Notes: generated by a model not told the origin, from the letters alone. A DNA stretch of 64,000 bases from Agapanthus africanus (GCA_030015575.1 CM057347.1:505613176-505677175), one strand, 5' to 3'; positions 43,031 to 55,854 are shown, numbered from the stretch's first letter. Translations and numbers: made by a program.

Positions 43031-44943
43031 TCTTGATGGTTTGAGTATAAACCAGACTGCGAGAATGCATCAGTTCCCTGTATAAGACTTCAGTCAGCAT
43101 CTGTGATGTACTACACCGAAAGCAAGGGCCGTAGAGCCCCAGAGTCTCACACAACAAAGAAAAAAGATGCCTCTAATATTATTTTTTCTTTTTTCGACCA
43201 AAAATGCCTCTAGTAATATTTCACAAATATAGACTGCTTCAAATCCAATCATCGAGTTTAACGCTGAATGTGTTTAACGATTTAGATTGAAAATTGTACC
43301 TAAACTTTGTGTGCACGTTTGTTAGTTAAGCGGTCGAAAGTGTAGCTAACTGCATGTTCTAGCATCCGTCGAGATTGTCTTTCTGAAAGAGACCTTTCGA
43401 TTCTATTGCAGATGTTGGAACTCAACGAATTTTATGACAGTATATACATCAAAACTCCTATAAGCTAGTTAGATCTATCAAGTAATTTTATTCCCCCTAA
43501 AGAGGGTGTATTTCATTAATAATGGGGCTTTGCATTCTATATATTACTGATCTCGAAACCTATGGTGCCATAAATATCAGCCGAAATCTGATGTTACATG
43601 TCTAAGTTCTGCTCTTGCGAAAGGACCTCGCTATCTCATGATTAAGACAATAGGCCTACATATACAAGGCATGTACAAATAAAGCTTCAATGAATGCCGG
43701 CACAGGTATGTCAGTTCAAGATGTGTAATGTAGGTTGAATGCTGAACTCACCTGGCTGCACGCCATGCATAAAACTGCCATTGCAGGAGAGTTTACATGG
43801 CTTAACTGAGTTAGAAAGAATTCCGGCCCGAGAAATCCGATTGATTGCGTAATCTGAAGAAACAACATATCAAGAAGAAAGGAAACACAATGAAACACCC
43901 ACATATACCCAAAAAGAAATTCAAGTAAATAGGGGTTAGCCAAATGTATCACACAAGTCACAAATCATAAAAATCAAATATTATGAAAACAAAAGCTTCC
44001 ACTTTTGAGCTTATCTGATTTTTATATAGCTCATAATTTTTCCTAGATAAGCTCAGAACTTTTACTTCAAATGCGAAAATGTAGCCCTACCTTGCGAACA
44101 ACTGTCACGGACATTCCTCGACTGAATAATGTGTCTGCAATCCAACCACCAAGATTTGCAGATATTGCCATTGTAAGCCAGGGAAGAACACAAAATAATC
44201 CAGATTCCATAGGGTTGAACTTCAAGACCTAATCGAAACAATTCACAGAAACGCATGAGATACATTACTCTTCGAAAATAGACATATATAGCCTAAATTT
44301 TACCTGATTGTAGCAAGTTGGCATCCATGTGAGCAGAATAAAAGTTCCCCAATTATGGCAGAAATGAGAAACTATGAGATCCCATACAGGAGCTTTCGAT
44401 AAGATCAATCTCCACGGAATTTCAGTCACGGGCTCCTTAGATATACTACTGCTCATGATAAGTTTCTTCTCTTAAACTCTAAGTTCGGGATCTTCAAGTG
44501 GAGAACCGTACGCCTTTTGGTACACACAACATATGAGGCCATGTCAGAAATCTTGAAAGAAACTCTTATTGCGCGTCTTATGATAACAAAATAAAAGCTT
44601 CAACATATTCATTGGCGGATAACCATATTGCAAACCAGACAGTTCCAAGAGAACCAAAGGAATAGAAGACAGAAGGCCAACCGAGCTGATGTATCAACAA
44701 AGGCGAAAAGGTGAGCCTAGCTACTGAACCAAAGTACATTCGACTATACACCAGTGCCAGAGATCTACTTCTTAACGACACGGGGATCCATTTTGGAAGA
44801 ATATTATTCATAGCCGGCATTGCAACTCCCGGTACAAAATCCAGATGTATAATATGAGAAACAAATGCCATAGACAAATATAACTACAAAAATATGTAGC
44901 TGTATATGCTGGAAGAGATGTTTCATCGCAAAAAAATGCGCAC

Positions 44944-44970
44944 ACCCCCGCCCCCCGCCCCCCCCCCCCG
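44944..44970. repeat. C-rich homopolymer tract
   Basis: Nearly pure C run just after the donor of transporter exon 3. It is prone to length error in sequencing and assembly. Confidence 0.9.
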
Positions 44971-46073
44971 CTTACCTCACCGGTTCCCATGAAAGCTCGT
45001 ACAAGAAGCAAGAAAGGCAACCCAACTTTCGCAGCAATATGCGTGAGAACAGGCGTGAGCTGTGGCGACTGACCACCAAATTACACCAAATCCTAACATG
45101 CGCTTCCCGCCAACAGTGTCTGCCCATATCCCCCCAGCAATCTATGCATGGCTGTTCAGTTTAAAGGACATTTAATTAGAATAGCATCTTAATGGACAGA
45201 CGACGTTAAAGGAATCCCCCAAAAAAAAAGAGCCATTACATCACGCAGTGCACCAACCTGAGTGAGGAGGTAGTCCCAGAAAAAGGATGACTTGATCAAT
45301 CCGACAGTTGCAGGATTCCAATTGAACTCTGCTGACATAGGGAGGATCGCGATACGCATGTTTACCTGTTAAAGGTATGACTTACTTTTAAAAAAATTGG
45401 CAACAATATCTTGCAGACATCAAATTGCAGTTATCATGTTATCGTCTTCTTATTCTGCTAGTGTTGAAGTCAAGTCTGCAACTAGGTTCATACCACGCCC
45501 TTATCTAAGCATTCCTAGGCCTTTATTGTTCATGTACAAACAATATTTCAAATGATTCTCTCTCGTTATTTATCGAAGCAACATTTAATTTCTTATAAAT
45601 GTACACTCGATTCTTATCTTATTCCTCACAATTATTTTAAAAAATTAAAATTAAAAGCATGAACTTAATGATGCCAGATGAGAATGTGTGTGTGCGCGTG
45701 TGTGTGAGAGAGGGAGGGAGATTTGCATGGTCCATGTTGCAGAGCAGGAACACAGAGAAGTAGAGAATGACGATCAACCATCTCTTTGGGAATGATCCCT
45801 CCTCCTCTCCTTCCTCATCTTCCCCAAGCGTCGCAGCCGCCGCCACCACTTCACAGAGAGCATCGGAAAAATTGAATTGTACAATTATCCAAATAAGATC
45901 AATTTCTCAGTTAATGGTAACAGTACAACAGGTTTGCATGCGATTGTGCAACATCAAGCCCTTTGGAAAAGATTTCTTTACATCATTTTGTCCGGAGTAT
46001 TTCCATTTTATAACGGCTTCACATTTTCTAATGAATATGGCCTATCTTGGCCATCAGAAGCAACTGGCCTCGT

Positions 46074-46857
46074 CTAGTTTCGGTTTTGAGATGAAACAAG
46101 CTGATGGTTATAATAATAATCTTGTATTGTGGCGATATCCTCCAAAACCGGAAAATCACTTGTAAGAGTCTTGAAAGCAAACTTGATACACGGATCTGGC
46201 CAACAATCACCAAATAGTAAAGTCGCATTTGAATGAACGGGCCCAGGATCTTCAAGCGGAGCTTGTTCTACAAAAGGCTCCAACTTTTCGGCCTTTTCTG
46301 GAAGTTCATTCGTTTCAGGTGCATCTCTGTCTTTCTGATCGGCTTGTTGCTCATTGGAAGGTTCTACAAAAGGTTTTAGGCCCTCAAGTTTTTCTCCAGG
46401 TTCACCAGTTATAGATACATCTAATTCCTTAGGTACGGTTGATTCGGCTTCAGCTTGCTCAATTTTCCTCACACTTGATCTCGTGGATTGTTTCCGAGTC
46501 TCAAAGCTTAGGACAGGATCAGCTGAAACACCTGCCAACCGCTTCGATGAGCGGACAGGCATGGTTTCGGATTTTTCGGATTTTCCTTTTTGTTGGCAGC
46601 TTGATTAGTGACTGATTGACTAGCTTCAGTTTCACTTGAGACTTTAAGCCTCTTTGGTTGGCTTTGCTGCAATGGAATTGAAAGATTCTCATTCCCAGGC
46701 TCCGGTAGCATGATTGCCGACAACTCTTGAAGTTCGTCTGCTTGAAATGCCAGATCTTGGTGGCACTCAATTTGAACTGCTTCAATCTTTTGTTCCAACT
46801 GTTCAATGTTTTTTGTAGCCATGCAACTTGTTTCTGAAGCACCATTTTCTACTGCTA
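46074..46857 (-). pseudogene. Last exon of the MBD gene
   Basis: Starts after TAG at the acceptor (46,858) and joins exon 5 in phase (..PSGQ/LAVENGASE). It encodes a Gln/Glu-rich segment with coiled-coil potential (NIEQLEQKIEAVQIECHQD), then a basic nuclear-type stretch (QPKRLKV). The frame is lost at the A-run 46,587-46,591 and regained in another frame (SSKRLAGVSADP). It ends at TAG 46,074-46,076. Confidence 0.8.
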
Positions 46858-47928
46858 CTACACACGAAAGTATAAAACAATAAATAACCAAATTCATATA
46901 AAAGAATAAATAATCAAATTTACTAAGTGCAAACCATTCCAAGAAATCTAAGAGAATAGAACAATGTGTCGATGATGAGAACAAGCATTTTATACGATAA
47001 TCAAGATATGCAAATGGGCCAAAACCACATCCATCAGTATCAAAATTTGGCTAGTTTTTCAGCTCACGGAATTGGCTGCTTATTCTTATCTAGGGTAGCA
47101 CGGATTATGTTTTAAGTTTATCTTCTGTTCCTTAAAAGATCTAATTGGTTACAAGCAGATGCTAGAGATATTAGGTTGATTCCTTACTTCATATCCCTGT
47201 CAAGACGAACTTTGCAAGAGTTCTTCTGACATATGCTATCTCTTAGGATAGTGATATGAATATGAATATAGTTCTCAATATCCATATTTAATTAAAACAA
47301 CGAATTTGGATTTGGACCCAGTAAGGATAATGATCAGACATTGTTCAATATGACTAATGTGGGTAAGAAAATGTGCTCAACTTCCTGGTATTGTCCCTTG
47401 CACAATGAACAAAGTACAATTATATTAACCAATCTTCGTTTTTGCTACAAAATTAATACTGAACACACTGTAACTTGTATGTGCTAGTATATTCAGACAT
47501 GTATTGTTTGTTGTTTACCAGATATGTATTCTGCTTTGTAATATATGTCCAGATATCCCAGATAGGTTAGCAATAACCCGATTTCCTCGATAGATTAGCA
47601 ATATCCATGGTGATTTCATATTTTTCATATTTTTCATATGTAACATTATGCCACATCCATATTGGTCAAAATAAAGATCTGCATTGATTTAATTCATCGA
47701 TATTCCTAGTTCCAACGTGGTCTATTATATTTGTATGTATCTTCGAGCTCGGTAGATGCTAAGTGGATCTGAAAAGTTCGTTTCAATCATAAAAGCAGGT
47801 CGTTGCGCCACAATAGAAAAGTCATAAAATCAATAGGAAAGTTATTAGCGCACACAGACATACACACACATAATAGAAAGAGATAGTTGAGGTCTCATCC
47901 TTCTGTTAATATGGAGACAGGAACTTAC

Positions 47929-48163
47929 ATTGTCCTGAAGGATCGCTCAAAGATGAGGAGACTGTCTTTGCTGGAGGTTCTGCAGACTTTGTATCTGCTC
48001 TTGCATCATTGATTGGCTCCTCATGGCTCAATGAGTCGGGGTTTTCTGAAGAGTCTGTATACTGGATCTTTGTACTTCCATTAGAGATTGATCCCTCTCT
48101 TGCAAAAAGGCATCTCTTCGATACTGCTCGCTTCACTTTAGACTTTTCGAATTCTACAGTTGG
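47929..48163 (-). pseudogene. Exon 5 of the MBD gene
   Basis: Acceptor TCTGCACAG before CCAACTG; donor GACAAT|GTAAGT. Open throughout, basic start (EKSKVKRAVSKRC), then Ser/Glu-rich. Confidence 0.8.
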
Positions 48164-49095
48164 CTGTGCAGAGGCAACAGAACAAACATAAATGATAAAT
48201 CAGCCATCAGAAAGGATACAAATACTAAAGGAAATATAGCATCCTTTTGCGTGATGGATCTCAAATGGATAGTGTCAAGGCTTTTCTTTTTCTCCTTCAT
48301 TTTACTTTATTTTTATTTATTCTCGAGAGCAAAGATAAACAGTATCTATACAGTTGTATCAAATTTTAAAAATAGTTGAAATTTACAATGAGAACCAGGT
48401 GAAAAAATGAGGGAAATGGCTAACGAATTACTATCTATGAGCTTCAGTCCACACAAGTAGTGATCTATTACTGCCTAAGATTGTCTCCTCCTGTTATATG
48501 CATATTGATTTTTAAGTAATTTTTTATTACAGGGTTGTAATTTCTTGACTCACTTGTGTCATAGGGATATAAAATATTAAGTTATTCCATCATAGCTGGA
48601 TTGCCAATAACTCTCATCGGATCCATCATAACTGGATTGCCAATAATGGTAATGTTTTCATGTATTAGAACATTGCAAGGAATAGACATAATCACGTTTT
48701 AAGTAGTTACAGACATGGCCAGGAGCCATGGGGTCATGGAAAATTTTTATTGACTTCCTACTCAATATTCATCACTCTTTTATCGAATACAGCAAAGCTT
48801 TTATGGTTGTCAAAATTCTGATCGGCCCACTTCTTTTAAATCTTTCTATTTTTTGGGTCACTACTTAGTTTTAATAGCAAAATATTGAAAAATCTCACAA
48901 TTTCTATGCAAAATAAAACATGAAAAAAGCATAAGCTTTTATAGTTTGTAAAATATTTAAAAAATCAAAAAAAGCAAAAAAAAAAAAACTAGTCAAAATT
49001 TTCACAGTTTTCGTTTGACAAAGCCGTCCAACGAACCACGGATTCGCTATATAGCAAACAAAAAATATTTTAAAAATCGAAGGTCTTGAAATTTT
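48164..49095. other. Intron sequence left of the MITE
   Basis: AT-rich intron. 48,570-48,660 contains a small imperfect duplication (CTGGATTGCCAATAA twice). From about 48,840 it begins to resemble the AT-rich array (AGCAAAATATTGAAAAA). No gene. Confidence 0.7.
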
Positions 49096-49733
49096 GGGCT
49101 TTTTACTAAAAAAAACCCTTATACTTCCCTAATTACTAAAAAACCTCATACTTCATATTTACTTATAAGACCCCTCATACATTTAAGTTGCACTAAAAAA
49201 AACCTACCTGGTTTTCCATCAAAGGTTAATGTCCGGCTCGGAAGATGGAGCTCGAGCCGCTCTCTTATCTTCTAAGTATTTAGGTGGTTCTTTTTTCTCA
49301 CTTAGTTAAAGATTGGGACTTAGCGCAACTAAAGAATCGCTCTCCTTTCAAATGAGTTTGCCAACAAACTCGAAGCTTGCAATTGATGAGACAACGACAC
49401 TCGACAAGCTCATTACTAAAGAAGGTTGTGAAAAACGAGCTGGTTTTCTTGATCAATTTGAGAGATCTTTTGATCAAAACCCTAATTCTGAAGCCAACTT
49501 AGAGGGTAGATTAGGAATTTAGGGAAAAGAAGAGGGGCTGGGAATCCTAACTCGATACCCACCATTAGCCTCCTAATAGAAAAATGGAAGATGCCAAAAA
49601 ATTCTCTTTTTGGTCTTTGAAGGGACTTTTTTAATGCAATTTAAATGTATGCGGGGTCCTTTAAGTAAATATGAAGTAGGAGTGGGCTTTTTAGTAATTA
49701 GTGAAGTAATAGGGGGGGTTTAGTAAAAAGCCC
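49096..49733. mobile_element. 638-bp MITE with long terminal inverted repeats
   Basis: The left arm starts GGGCTTTTTACTAAA (49,096) and the right arm, reverse-complemented, starts GGGCTTTTTACTAAAC (49,733). The arms stay alignable for about 100 bases (CTTCATATTTACTTA, CATACATTTAA, TTGCA.TAAAAAA). Flanks are AT-rich (TGAAATTTT and TAAAAATTT), compatible with a blurred 9-base duplication of Mutator type. The middle has no transposase; the 69-residue frame at 49,313-49,522 is not a known family. It interrupts the AT-rich array: TTTGACAAAGCC and CGAACCACGGATT occur on both sides. Confidence 0.82.
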
Positions 49734-52700
49734 TAAAAATTTTTAAGATCAAAAAGTGCAGAAAATTTTTGAGTCAAAACTTTCACACTTCTCATTTGAC
49801 AAAGCCATCAAACGAACCACGGATTGGCTATATAGAAAACAAAAAATATTGAAAAAAAAACAGAGGATCTTAAAATTCTAAAGATTTTGAGATTGCTATA
49901 ACAATCAAAATGTTGAAAAAACAAAAACAAAAAATTTCGAGATTCTAGAAGATTTATCGATTTTCCGTGTGCAATATGCAAGATATTGGAAATTTGAAGA
50001 CAAGATTTTTGGATTTCTAAAAATTTCGTTCTTTTCGTGTGCTGGTTCCCGGTCATCGGAGTCTCAGAAACTCCGACCAGATTTCTTTGCTTTGCAAGAT
50101 TCTTAGTGGCAATCGTTGACCTTTCTTTTACTTCACATAGTTTTTTGTCTTCTAGATACCTAGAAGCTCTACAAAGTATGAGCAAGTAAAATATTGGAAG
50201 TCGAAGAAAACAGAAAAATTTTGGATTTCGGCAAATTTCACGATTTCCAAGTGCTAGCATAAAAAAATTGTAAAACTGAAAGTTTGAGATTTTTTTAATT
50301 TAGCAATTTTCGTGTGCTAGAAGCAAAATATTTTTAAATGGAAGAAAATAGAAAAATATATCTTAAAAGTTCGCTACCTTTGTAATCAAAATATTGAAAA
50401 ACCAAATAAAACAGAAAATATTAAAATTTCTTAATTTCATGATTTTCTTGTACTCTATGTATAGCATACAAAATACCGAAAATTTGAAGAAAACGGAAAT
50501 ATTTTAAAAAATCATGATTTTCGTGTGCTATTGCACTCAAATGCAAAATATTGAAAATTTGAAAGGAAAAGAAAATTTTGGGATTTTTTGAAGATATTAT
50601 GATTTCCGTATGATATAGCAAGCAAAATATTGAAAAACAAAGAACAGAGAATTTTTGAGATTTTAGAAAATTTCGAGATTTTCATGTTATATGCAAAATA
50701 TTGAAAAATCAAAGAAAATCAAACTTTTTAAAATTTTGAAACTTTAATGATTTTCATGTGCATGCAGGAAGCAATTTCTGTATACTGTGATAGCGTGCAA
50801 AATATTATAAATTGTTAGAAAACAAATAATTTTGGGATTTTTGTATATTTCACGATTGTCATGTGCTATACAAAATATTGAAATATCAAAGAAAACGGAT
50901 TTTTTTTTTTAGATTTATGAAAATTTCACGATTTTCATGTGCTCGCATAAAAAAAATTATAAAACGTGAAAAAAATGAATTTTTTCAAATTTAGCAAATT
51001 TTAGTGGGGTGGAAATAAAATATTTGAAAAAGGAAGAAAATAGATAATTTTGAAATGTTCGCTATCTTTGCGATCGAAATATTGAAAAACCAAATAAAAC
51101 AGAAAATACTGAGATTTCATAATTTCACGATTTTCATAAGTTATAGCATGCAAAATACTGAAAATCTAAAGAAAACGGAAATTTTTTGGAATATTTTAAA
51201 AAATCGTGATTTTCGTGTGCAAAATATTGGACATCTGAAAGGAAAAGAAAATTTGGGGATGTTTTAAAGATATTGCGATTTTCATATGATATAGAAAGCA
51301 AAATATTACAAGCCGACAAACACAGAAAATTTTAAAAATTTTGAGATTTTTTGTGCATAGCATGCAAAATATAGAAAAATCAAAGAAAATTGATTTTTTG
51401 AGATTTTAGAAAATTTCTTGATTTTCGTGTGCCATACCAAGCAAAATATTAAGACTAAAAATGCTATACCAAGCAAAATATTGAGACTGAATAAACATAT
51501 AAGTTGAGATTTTTGAAAATTACGCAATTTCTGTGTGATGCTGTGCAAAATATTGTAAATTGTGGTAAAACGGATAATTTTGGGATTTTTGTAAATTTCA
51601 CGATTGTCGCATGCTATATAGCATGCAAAATATTGAAATACCGAAGAAAATAGAATTTTTGCGATTTTTGAAAATTTCACAATTTTCATGTGCTAGAATA
51701 TAAAAAATTAGAAAACCAAAAAAATTGAGATTTTCTAAAATTGTGCTGGGAGCAAAATATTGAAAATAATAAATAAAACAAAAAAATATAGAGATTTCTT
51801 AATTTCACGGTTTTCATGTGTTATTGCATGCAAAATACTAGAATTTTGTAGGAAACGGAATTTTTTTGCAATAATTTTTTAACGCGATTTTCATGTGCTA
51901 TGCCAAGCAAAATTATGAAGAGAGAAGAAAATTTGAAGGGAAAAGAAAATTTTGGGGATTATAGCATGCAAAAGTGGGAAATTTGAAGGGAAAAGAAAAT
52001 TTTGAAAATTACAGCATGCAAAATGCGGGAAATTTGAAGGGAAAAGAAAATTTTGGGAATTTTTTAAGATATTGCGCAAGCAAAATATTAAACACCGAAG
52101 AACACGGAAAATTTTGAAATTTTTTAATGATTTTTGTGTTCTGTACCTAGCAAAATTATGAAAAACCGAATATAACAGAAAAAATTGAGATTTTTGAAAA
52201 TTACACAATTTCCATATAATAGCGTGCAAAACATAGTAAATTGGAAGAAAACAAATAATTTTGGGGTTTTTGTAAATTTCACGATTCTCATGTGCTATAT
52301 TAAACTACTGAAGAGAACAGAATTTTTTGAAATCTTTGAAAAAATGAGGAAAACAAAAGGTTATAAAGTTTTTTAAAATTTTGCGATTTGCGGGTGCTAT
52401 ATCATGGAAAATATTGAAAATCGAAAAAAAAAAGAGCTTTATTTTTGAAAATGTTGCGATTTTCTTGTGCAATAGGCAAGCAAAATATTGGAAAATGAAG
52501 AAAAACGAGATTTTGATATTTTTAGAATTTAGTCATATTCATATGCTATAAATATATAGCGTGCAAAATGTTGTGAAGGAAACAATTAGGATTTTTGTAG
52601 AATTCGTGGTCCTCGTATATTGTATAACAACCAAAATATTGAAAACCCCAAGGAAAAGAAAATTTTGAGATTTTTAAAGCAACATGGGAATATTGAAAAG
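49734..52700. repeat. AT-rich tandem array with about 690-bp higher-order period
   Basis: Short units of roughly 75-95 bases recur with the core GCAAAATATTGAAAA, then GAAAACAGAAAATTTTGAGA, then AAATTTCACGATTTTCATGT, then GTGCTATAGCATG. Landmarks repeat at longer distance: GCATAAAAAAATT at 50,258 and 50,945 (687); CAAATAAAACAGAAAAT-type units at 50,387, 51,075 and 51,753 (688 and 678). The array fills most of the intron between MBD exons 4 and 5. Minus-strand open frames here (repeating FSKISKILFS..FQYFA words) come from the repeat. Confidence 0.85.
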
Positions 52701-53088
52701 CCGAAGAAATGCCGAAGTATTTGCAAATTAATTCTAATATTTTACATATGAAGTTCATAAATATGAGATATTACAACTTACAAATAATATAACAATAGAC
52801 TTTTAAATTAATATGATTTTTCTTTCCAGTACTTCAACGTAATTGCTAAATATCTAAGTTTTGTTTTAAAAGGATTCGTCAAAAACCTGTATTAATCGGA
52901 AGATAAATTAGGTTGCTCTGGGAAAATGGCTCAGTTGTCCTTTCACGATTGATGCAAGAGTAGGACTACTTAATATCTTAGGCTAGGGTATGTGTGCAGA
53001 CCAAAATTGAAGAAGGGAGGGATGACAAACTTAATAAGGAGAAAAATAAAGCATAATTATTTCAAAAAATCATCATGCATTTTTTTAC

Positions 53089-53226
53089 TTCCTATAAAGG
53101 AAAGGTATCTGGTGTGTGTATTCTCTTTAGTGTATATGCAATTAGACAGATATCTTTATTTTGAAGCTAACAAAAGTCATCCTTTTTGGAGCGAAATCCA
53201 TATCCATTAACAGGATCAATGTAGTG
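53089..53226 (-). pseudogene. Exon 4 of the MBD gene (second half of MBD 2)
   Basis: Acceptor GATGAAG before CACTACATTGATCC. HYIDPVNGYGFRSKKDD matches the C-terminal half of an MBD; in-frame TAG follows where Tyr is usual, and another TAG lies just before the possible donor GAA|GTAAAA. The exon length, if this donor is right, is 138 (46 codons). Confidence 0.72.
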
Positions 53227-53282
53227 CTTCATCATGACAATTTAAATAGAGGTTTTAATGGGGCTGGGATCGCCGCAGTCTA

Positions 53283-53428
53283 GTGGCTGCAGGCGCATGA
53301 CCCATCCCCTGCGGGGTGGGGCCTGCCGACTTAAGCGGCCGCAACCCCCCCTCCCAACCAAAACCCTTCCTCCAAAAAAAATTTTAAAAATGTTTGACCC
53401 CTTTCCGGGACTGTGCGCCTGCAGCCGC
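53283..53428. repeat. GC-rich foldback element
   Basis: GTGGCTGCAGGCGCATGA at the left and, reversed, GCGGCTGCAGGCGCACAG at the right enclose 110 bases. The composition (GC-rich, poly-C) is foreign to the surrounding AT-rich intron. Probably a small MITE between exons 3 and 4; no clear duplication. Confidence 0.6.
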
Positions 53429-53859
53429 AGTAAACTCTACAATATTATAAGAAAGTCTCCAATATCTCTAACCGCTTCCTATACCAGAAACAACTGACGA
53501 GTGTGAAACATCAGAAGGAAATAAAATTAAATCTAGCAATGAAATACAGTAGATAAAGTGAAACTATTTGGCATCCAGCATTTACAGCAATTCCAGGTCT
53601 TGAACTTTTACACATTTCCCATATAGCTTAGTTAATCAGTCAGTTTCAGAAAAGACTATCCAAATATGCCTAAATCCTATCTGCAATAGCAGCATAGCTA
53701 TCATAATTAACTGAAAAGTGATGGTGTATCAATATCAACATCATCAAAAGAAGACGAACTGTTTATTGAAACAATGATGCACAAAAGGACAAGCAAGTCA
53801 CATATGAGTTGATGCAATAAAACAGCAGAAGCCATTGAGCCAAGTTAAAGTGAAGGTAC

Positions 53860-53952
53860 CGAATCGGTTATACCACCATTTTTTCTGAACCTAGTTTCTT
53901 TGATCCAACCATCAGATAACCCGTCTGGAGAATGATCAGCTTCTCTGCATGC
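53860..53952 (-). pseudogene. Exon 3 of the MBD gene (first half of MBD 2)
   Basis: 93 bases, phase 0, acceptor TTTCAACAG, donor TCG|GTACC. SPDGLSDGWIKETRFRKNGG is the W-containing start of an MBD. Open. An alternative acceptor eight bases inward would fit exon 2 if that exon ends at CGAG|GTCATAAG. Confidence 0.82.
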
Positions 53953-55854
53953 CTGTTGAAAAACTGAATGCTCACAACTTATCTTTATCTGATGTTGAAT
54001 TGTTCATATTAGAAGCAGACGGACTACGGCATATAAAAATAGCTACAACTAAACTAGAAATAAACAAGAGTTAATGAATAATATCGCCAGTTGATTTCAT
54101 ATTGTTGTTTTGTTTTTTACTACAGTAAGAACATGAGTTGAATAGGTTTGCAGTATGTGTGGGAATTATTGATGGAGACATAAGAGTAAACAATAAGGGA
54201 ATTTATTAGGGCCACTGTTATAGTTGAATTTCTCATTGTTCATATATAGCTTGGTGGTAGAGGAGTTGGTTGTTAAACTGCCCGGTTATAAATCACAGGC
54301 TTAGCTCTGAACCAAGTAGCATGGGAATCATGGGTTCCCGTGTGAATCAGCAAAGGGCCACCTTGCAAGGCTAGATGTTCCCAGGTGACTAGTAATGATT
54401 ACATGTGGAGCTACCAAACTCGTGAGTGTTAAGATACAGTGCTACCTCATTCTTGAATACATATGAAGCAGTACTGCAAACAAGTAGAATGTTCAGTGAT
54501 AACAACAAAATTTTGTGTTAAGCTAGTACCTTACACTTTATTTCGGTTGCAAGAAAATGGTCCTACCCACAATTTTCTGAGTTTTTCATACTCTTTTTTC
54601 AAGTGGTCTAGATTAGAAAGAAAACAAAAATACCACACGGCACTATGGATTTAAATTAAGAGAATTTTAAGTTGCATATAGGGAAATTTTTTGTTCAGCT
54701 CAGAAACTTGTGGACATTAAGGGAGGTGCAAAAAAATGTGCAAACCTAATTCACTGATGCAGAAGGATCCAGTAGGATGTTCAATTGTTCATAAAGAAAT
54801 TTAATGACTGCATAAACAATAATGAGCTTCTTTGTCCTTTTCACAAAATGATTATGCAAAAGAACTTGAAAACTTCACCTTAATTATATTTTCTATTACA
54901 ATGAATTACGTAGAAATTTAAATTACAACTAACAAGGCAGAATTTTACCACAGCGACAAATTAATAATTTACCTACCAAAAAGCACATATAACTTGCATC
55001 GGAGCATAAAGACTCAAAAGTTAAAGCTAAATTAAAGAAATGATTATGAAATGCTAGTTAAAAATCTCTCAAAGAGATTAATTGGTAAAATATTCCATTC
55101 GAGGAACTTTTCCTTCTATGATGGTCAAAAGTCAACTCTTCATCAATTTCCCAGGATCAGTGACACCATTCATGTTCATCTTCATGGTATGAAATATTGC
55201 TAAACTGAATTGCCGTGGTATTTTTGCTCATGGATTTAGAGATGAAGTATGTTATCTAGTATCGAGAAACCATTGATTTGGTGACCATCTCATGTAAGTG
55301 ATAACCAGCAAAATCACATAATCTATAGAATGACAATGTTCTAGGCCACAACGGTCAAGGCTGGAGAAGTTATTAGTTATTACCCAAAAAAAAAGATAGA
55401 AATGAACTGGACTTGACGCAGTTAATGGATATTGGTCTCAAGAAGTTGTCGGTGACACAATCGCAGCTGACTGGCCGGTTGAAGCGTAGAGTCTGAAACT
55501 GCACACTGCCAGATGGTTTAGTGCCTAGCACAATAGGCAGCTTGCTTGACTAAATTGACTATATATGGTTCCTACCCAGACACATGAAAAGGTTAGTTTG
55601 ATTATACATTTTGAAATACTAACTTGCTCATCTTGCACAAGATGCAACTTATTCCAGTAGTTTTGGATCATATTTTATTTAAACTTCTGGCGATTCATGT
55701 TTCATATATAATATATATCACAAAGCCTGCCAGCATTTTCAGGACTCCTCTAGAGGCTAAAACTTATTGAAGTAATTTGCCATGCACAAGAAAGTCACAA
55801 TAGAATCTCCACATATCAATCAGTAAAGAAGAAAGGGGGGACATCTCACTTGCT
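53953..55854. other. Intron 2 of the MBD gene
   Basis: AT-rich, no gene, no mobile element recognised. Confidence 0.6.

Larger units (their letters stand above)
42435..45849 (-). pseudogene. PHT4-type plastid anion transporter relic
   Basis: MFS transporter of the plant PHT4 (SLC17-like) family, usually a plastid phosphate/anion carrier. Readable exons: 45,849-45,727 (PKRWLIVILYFSVFLLCNMD); 45,365-45,258 ([20 protein letters not shown]); 45,141-44,976 (GGIWADTVGGKRMLGFGVIW); about 44,858-44,600 (AMPAMNNILPKWIPVSLRSR); 44,513-44,304 (VSHFCHNWGTFILLTWMPT); 44,228-44,091 (PWLTMAISANLGGWIADT); 43,853-43,752 (QSIGFLGPEFFLTQLSHV); about 43,075-42,990; about 42,831-42,748; 42,547-42,435 (SVGLYLVGTVVWNLFSTGEK). 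Lesions: no N-terminal transit region or ATG found, a GC donor after exon 1, a 2-base loss in exon 3 (166 not 168), acceptor CG instead of AG before exon 4, TAA in exon 5, and a 32-base tandem duplication in exon 8. Exons 5, 6 and 7 keep phase. Confidence 0.88.

Noticed and set aside
49313..49522. A small gene inside the MITE
   Set aside because: 69 residues with no recognised family and no support from context; MITE interiors often contain chance frames.
49808..52229. Minus-strand open frames with repeating FSKI/FQYFA words
   Set aside because: They are translations of the AT-rich tandem array; frames drift from unit to unit.
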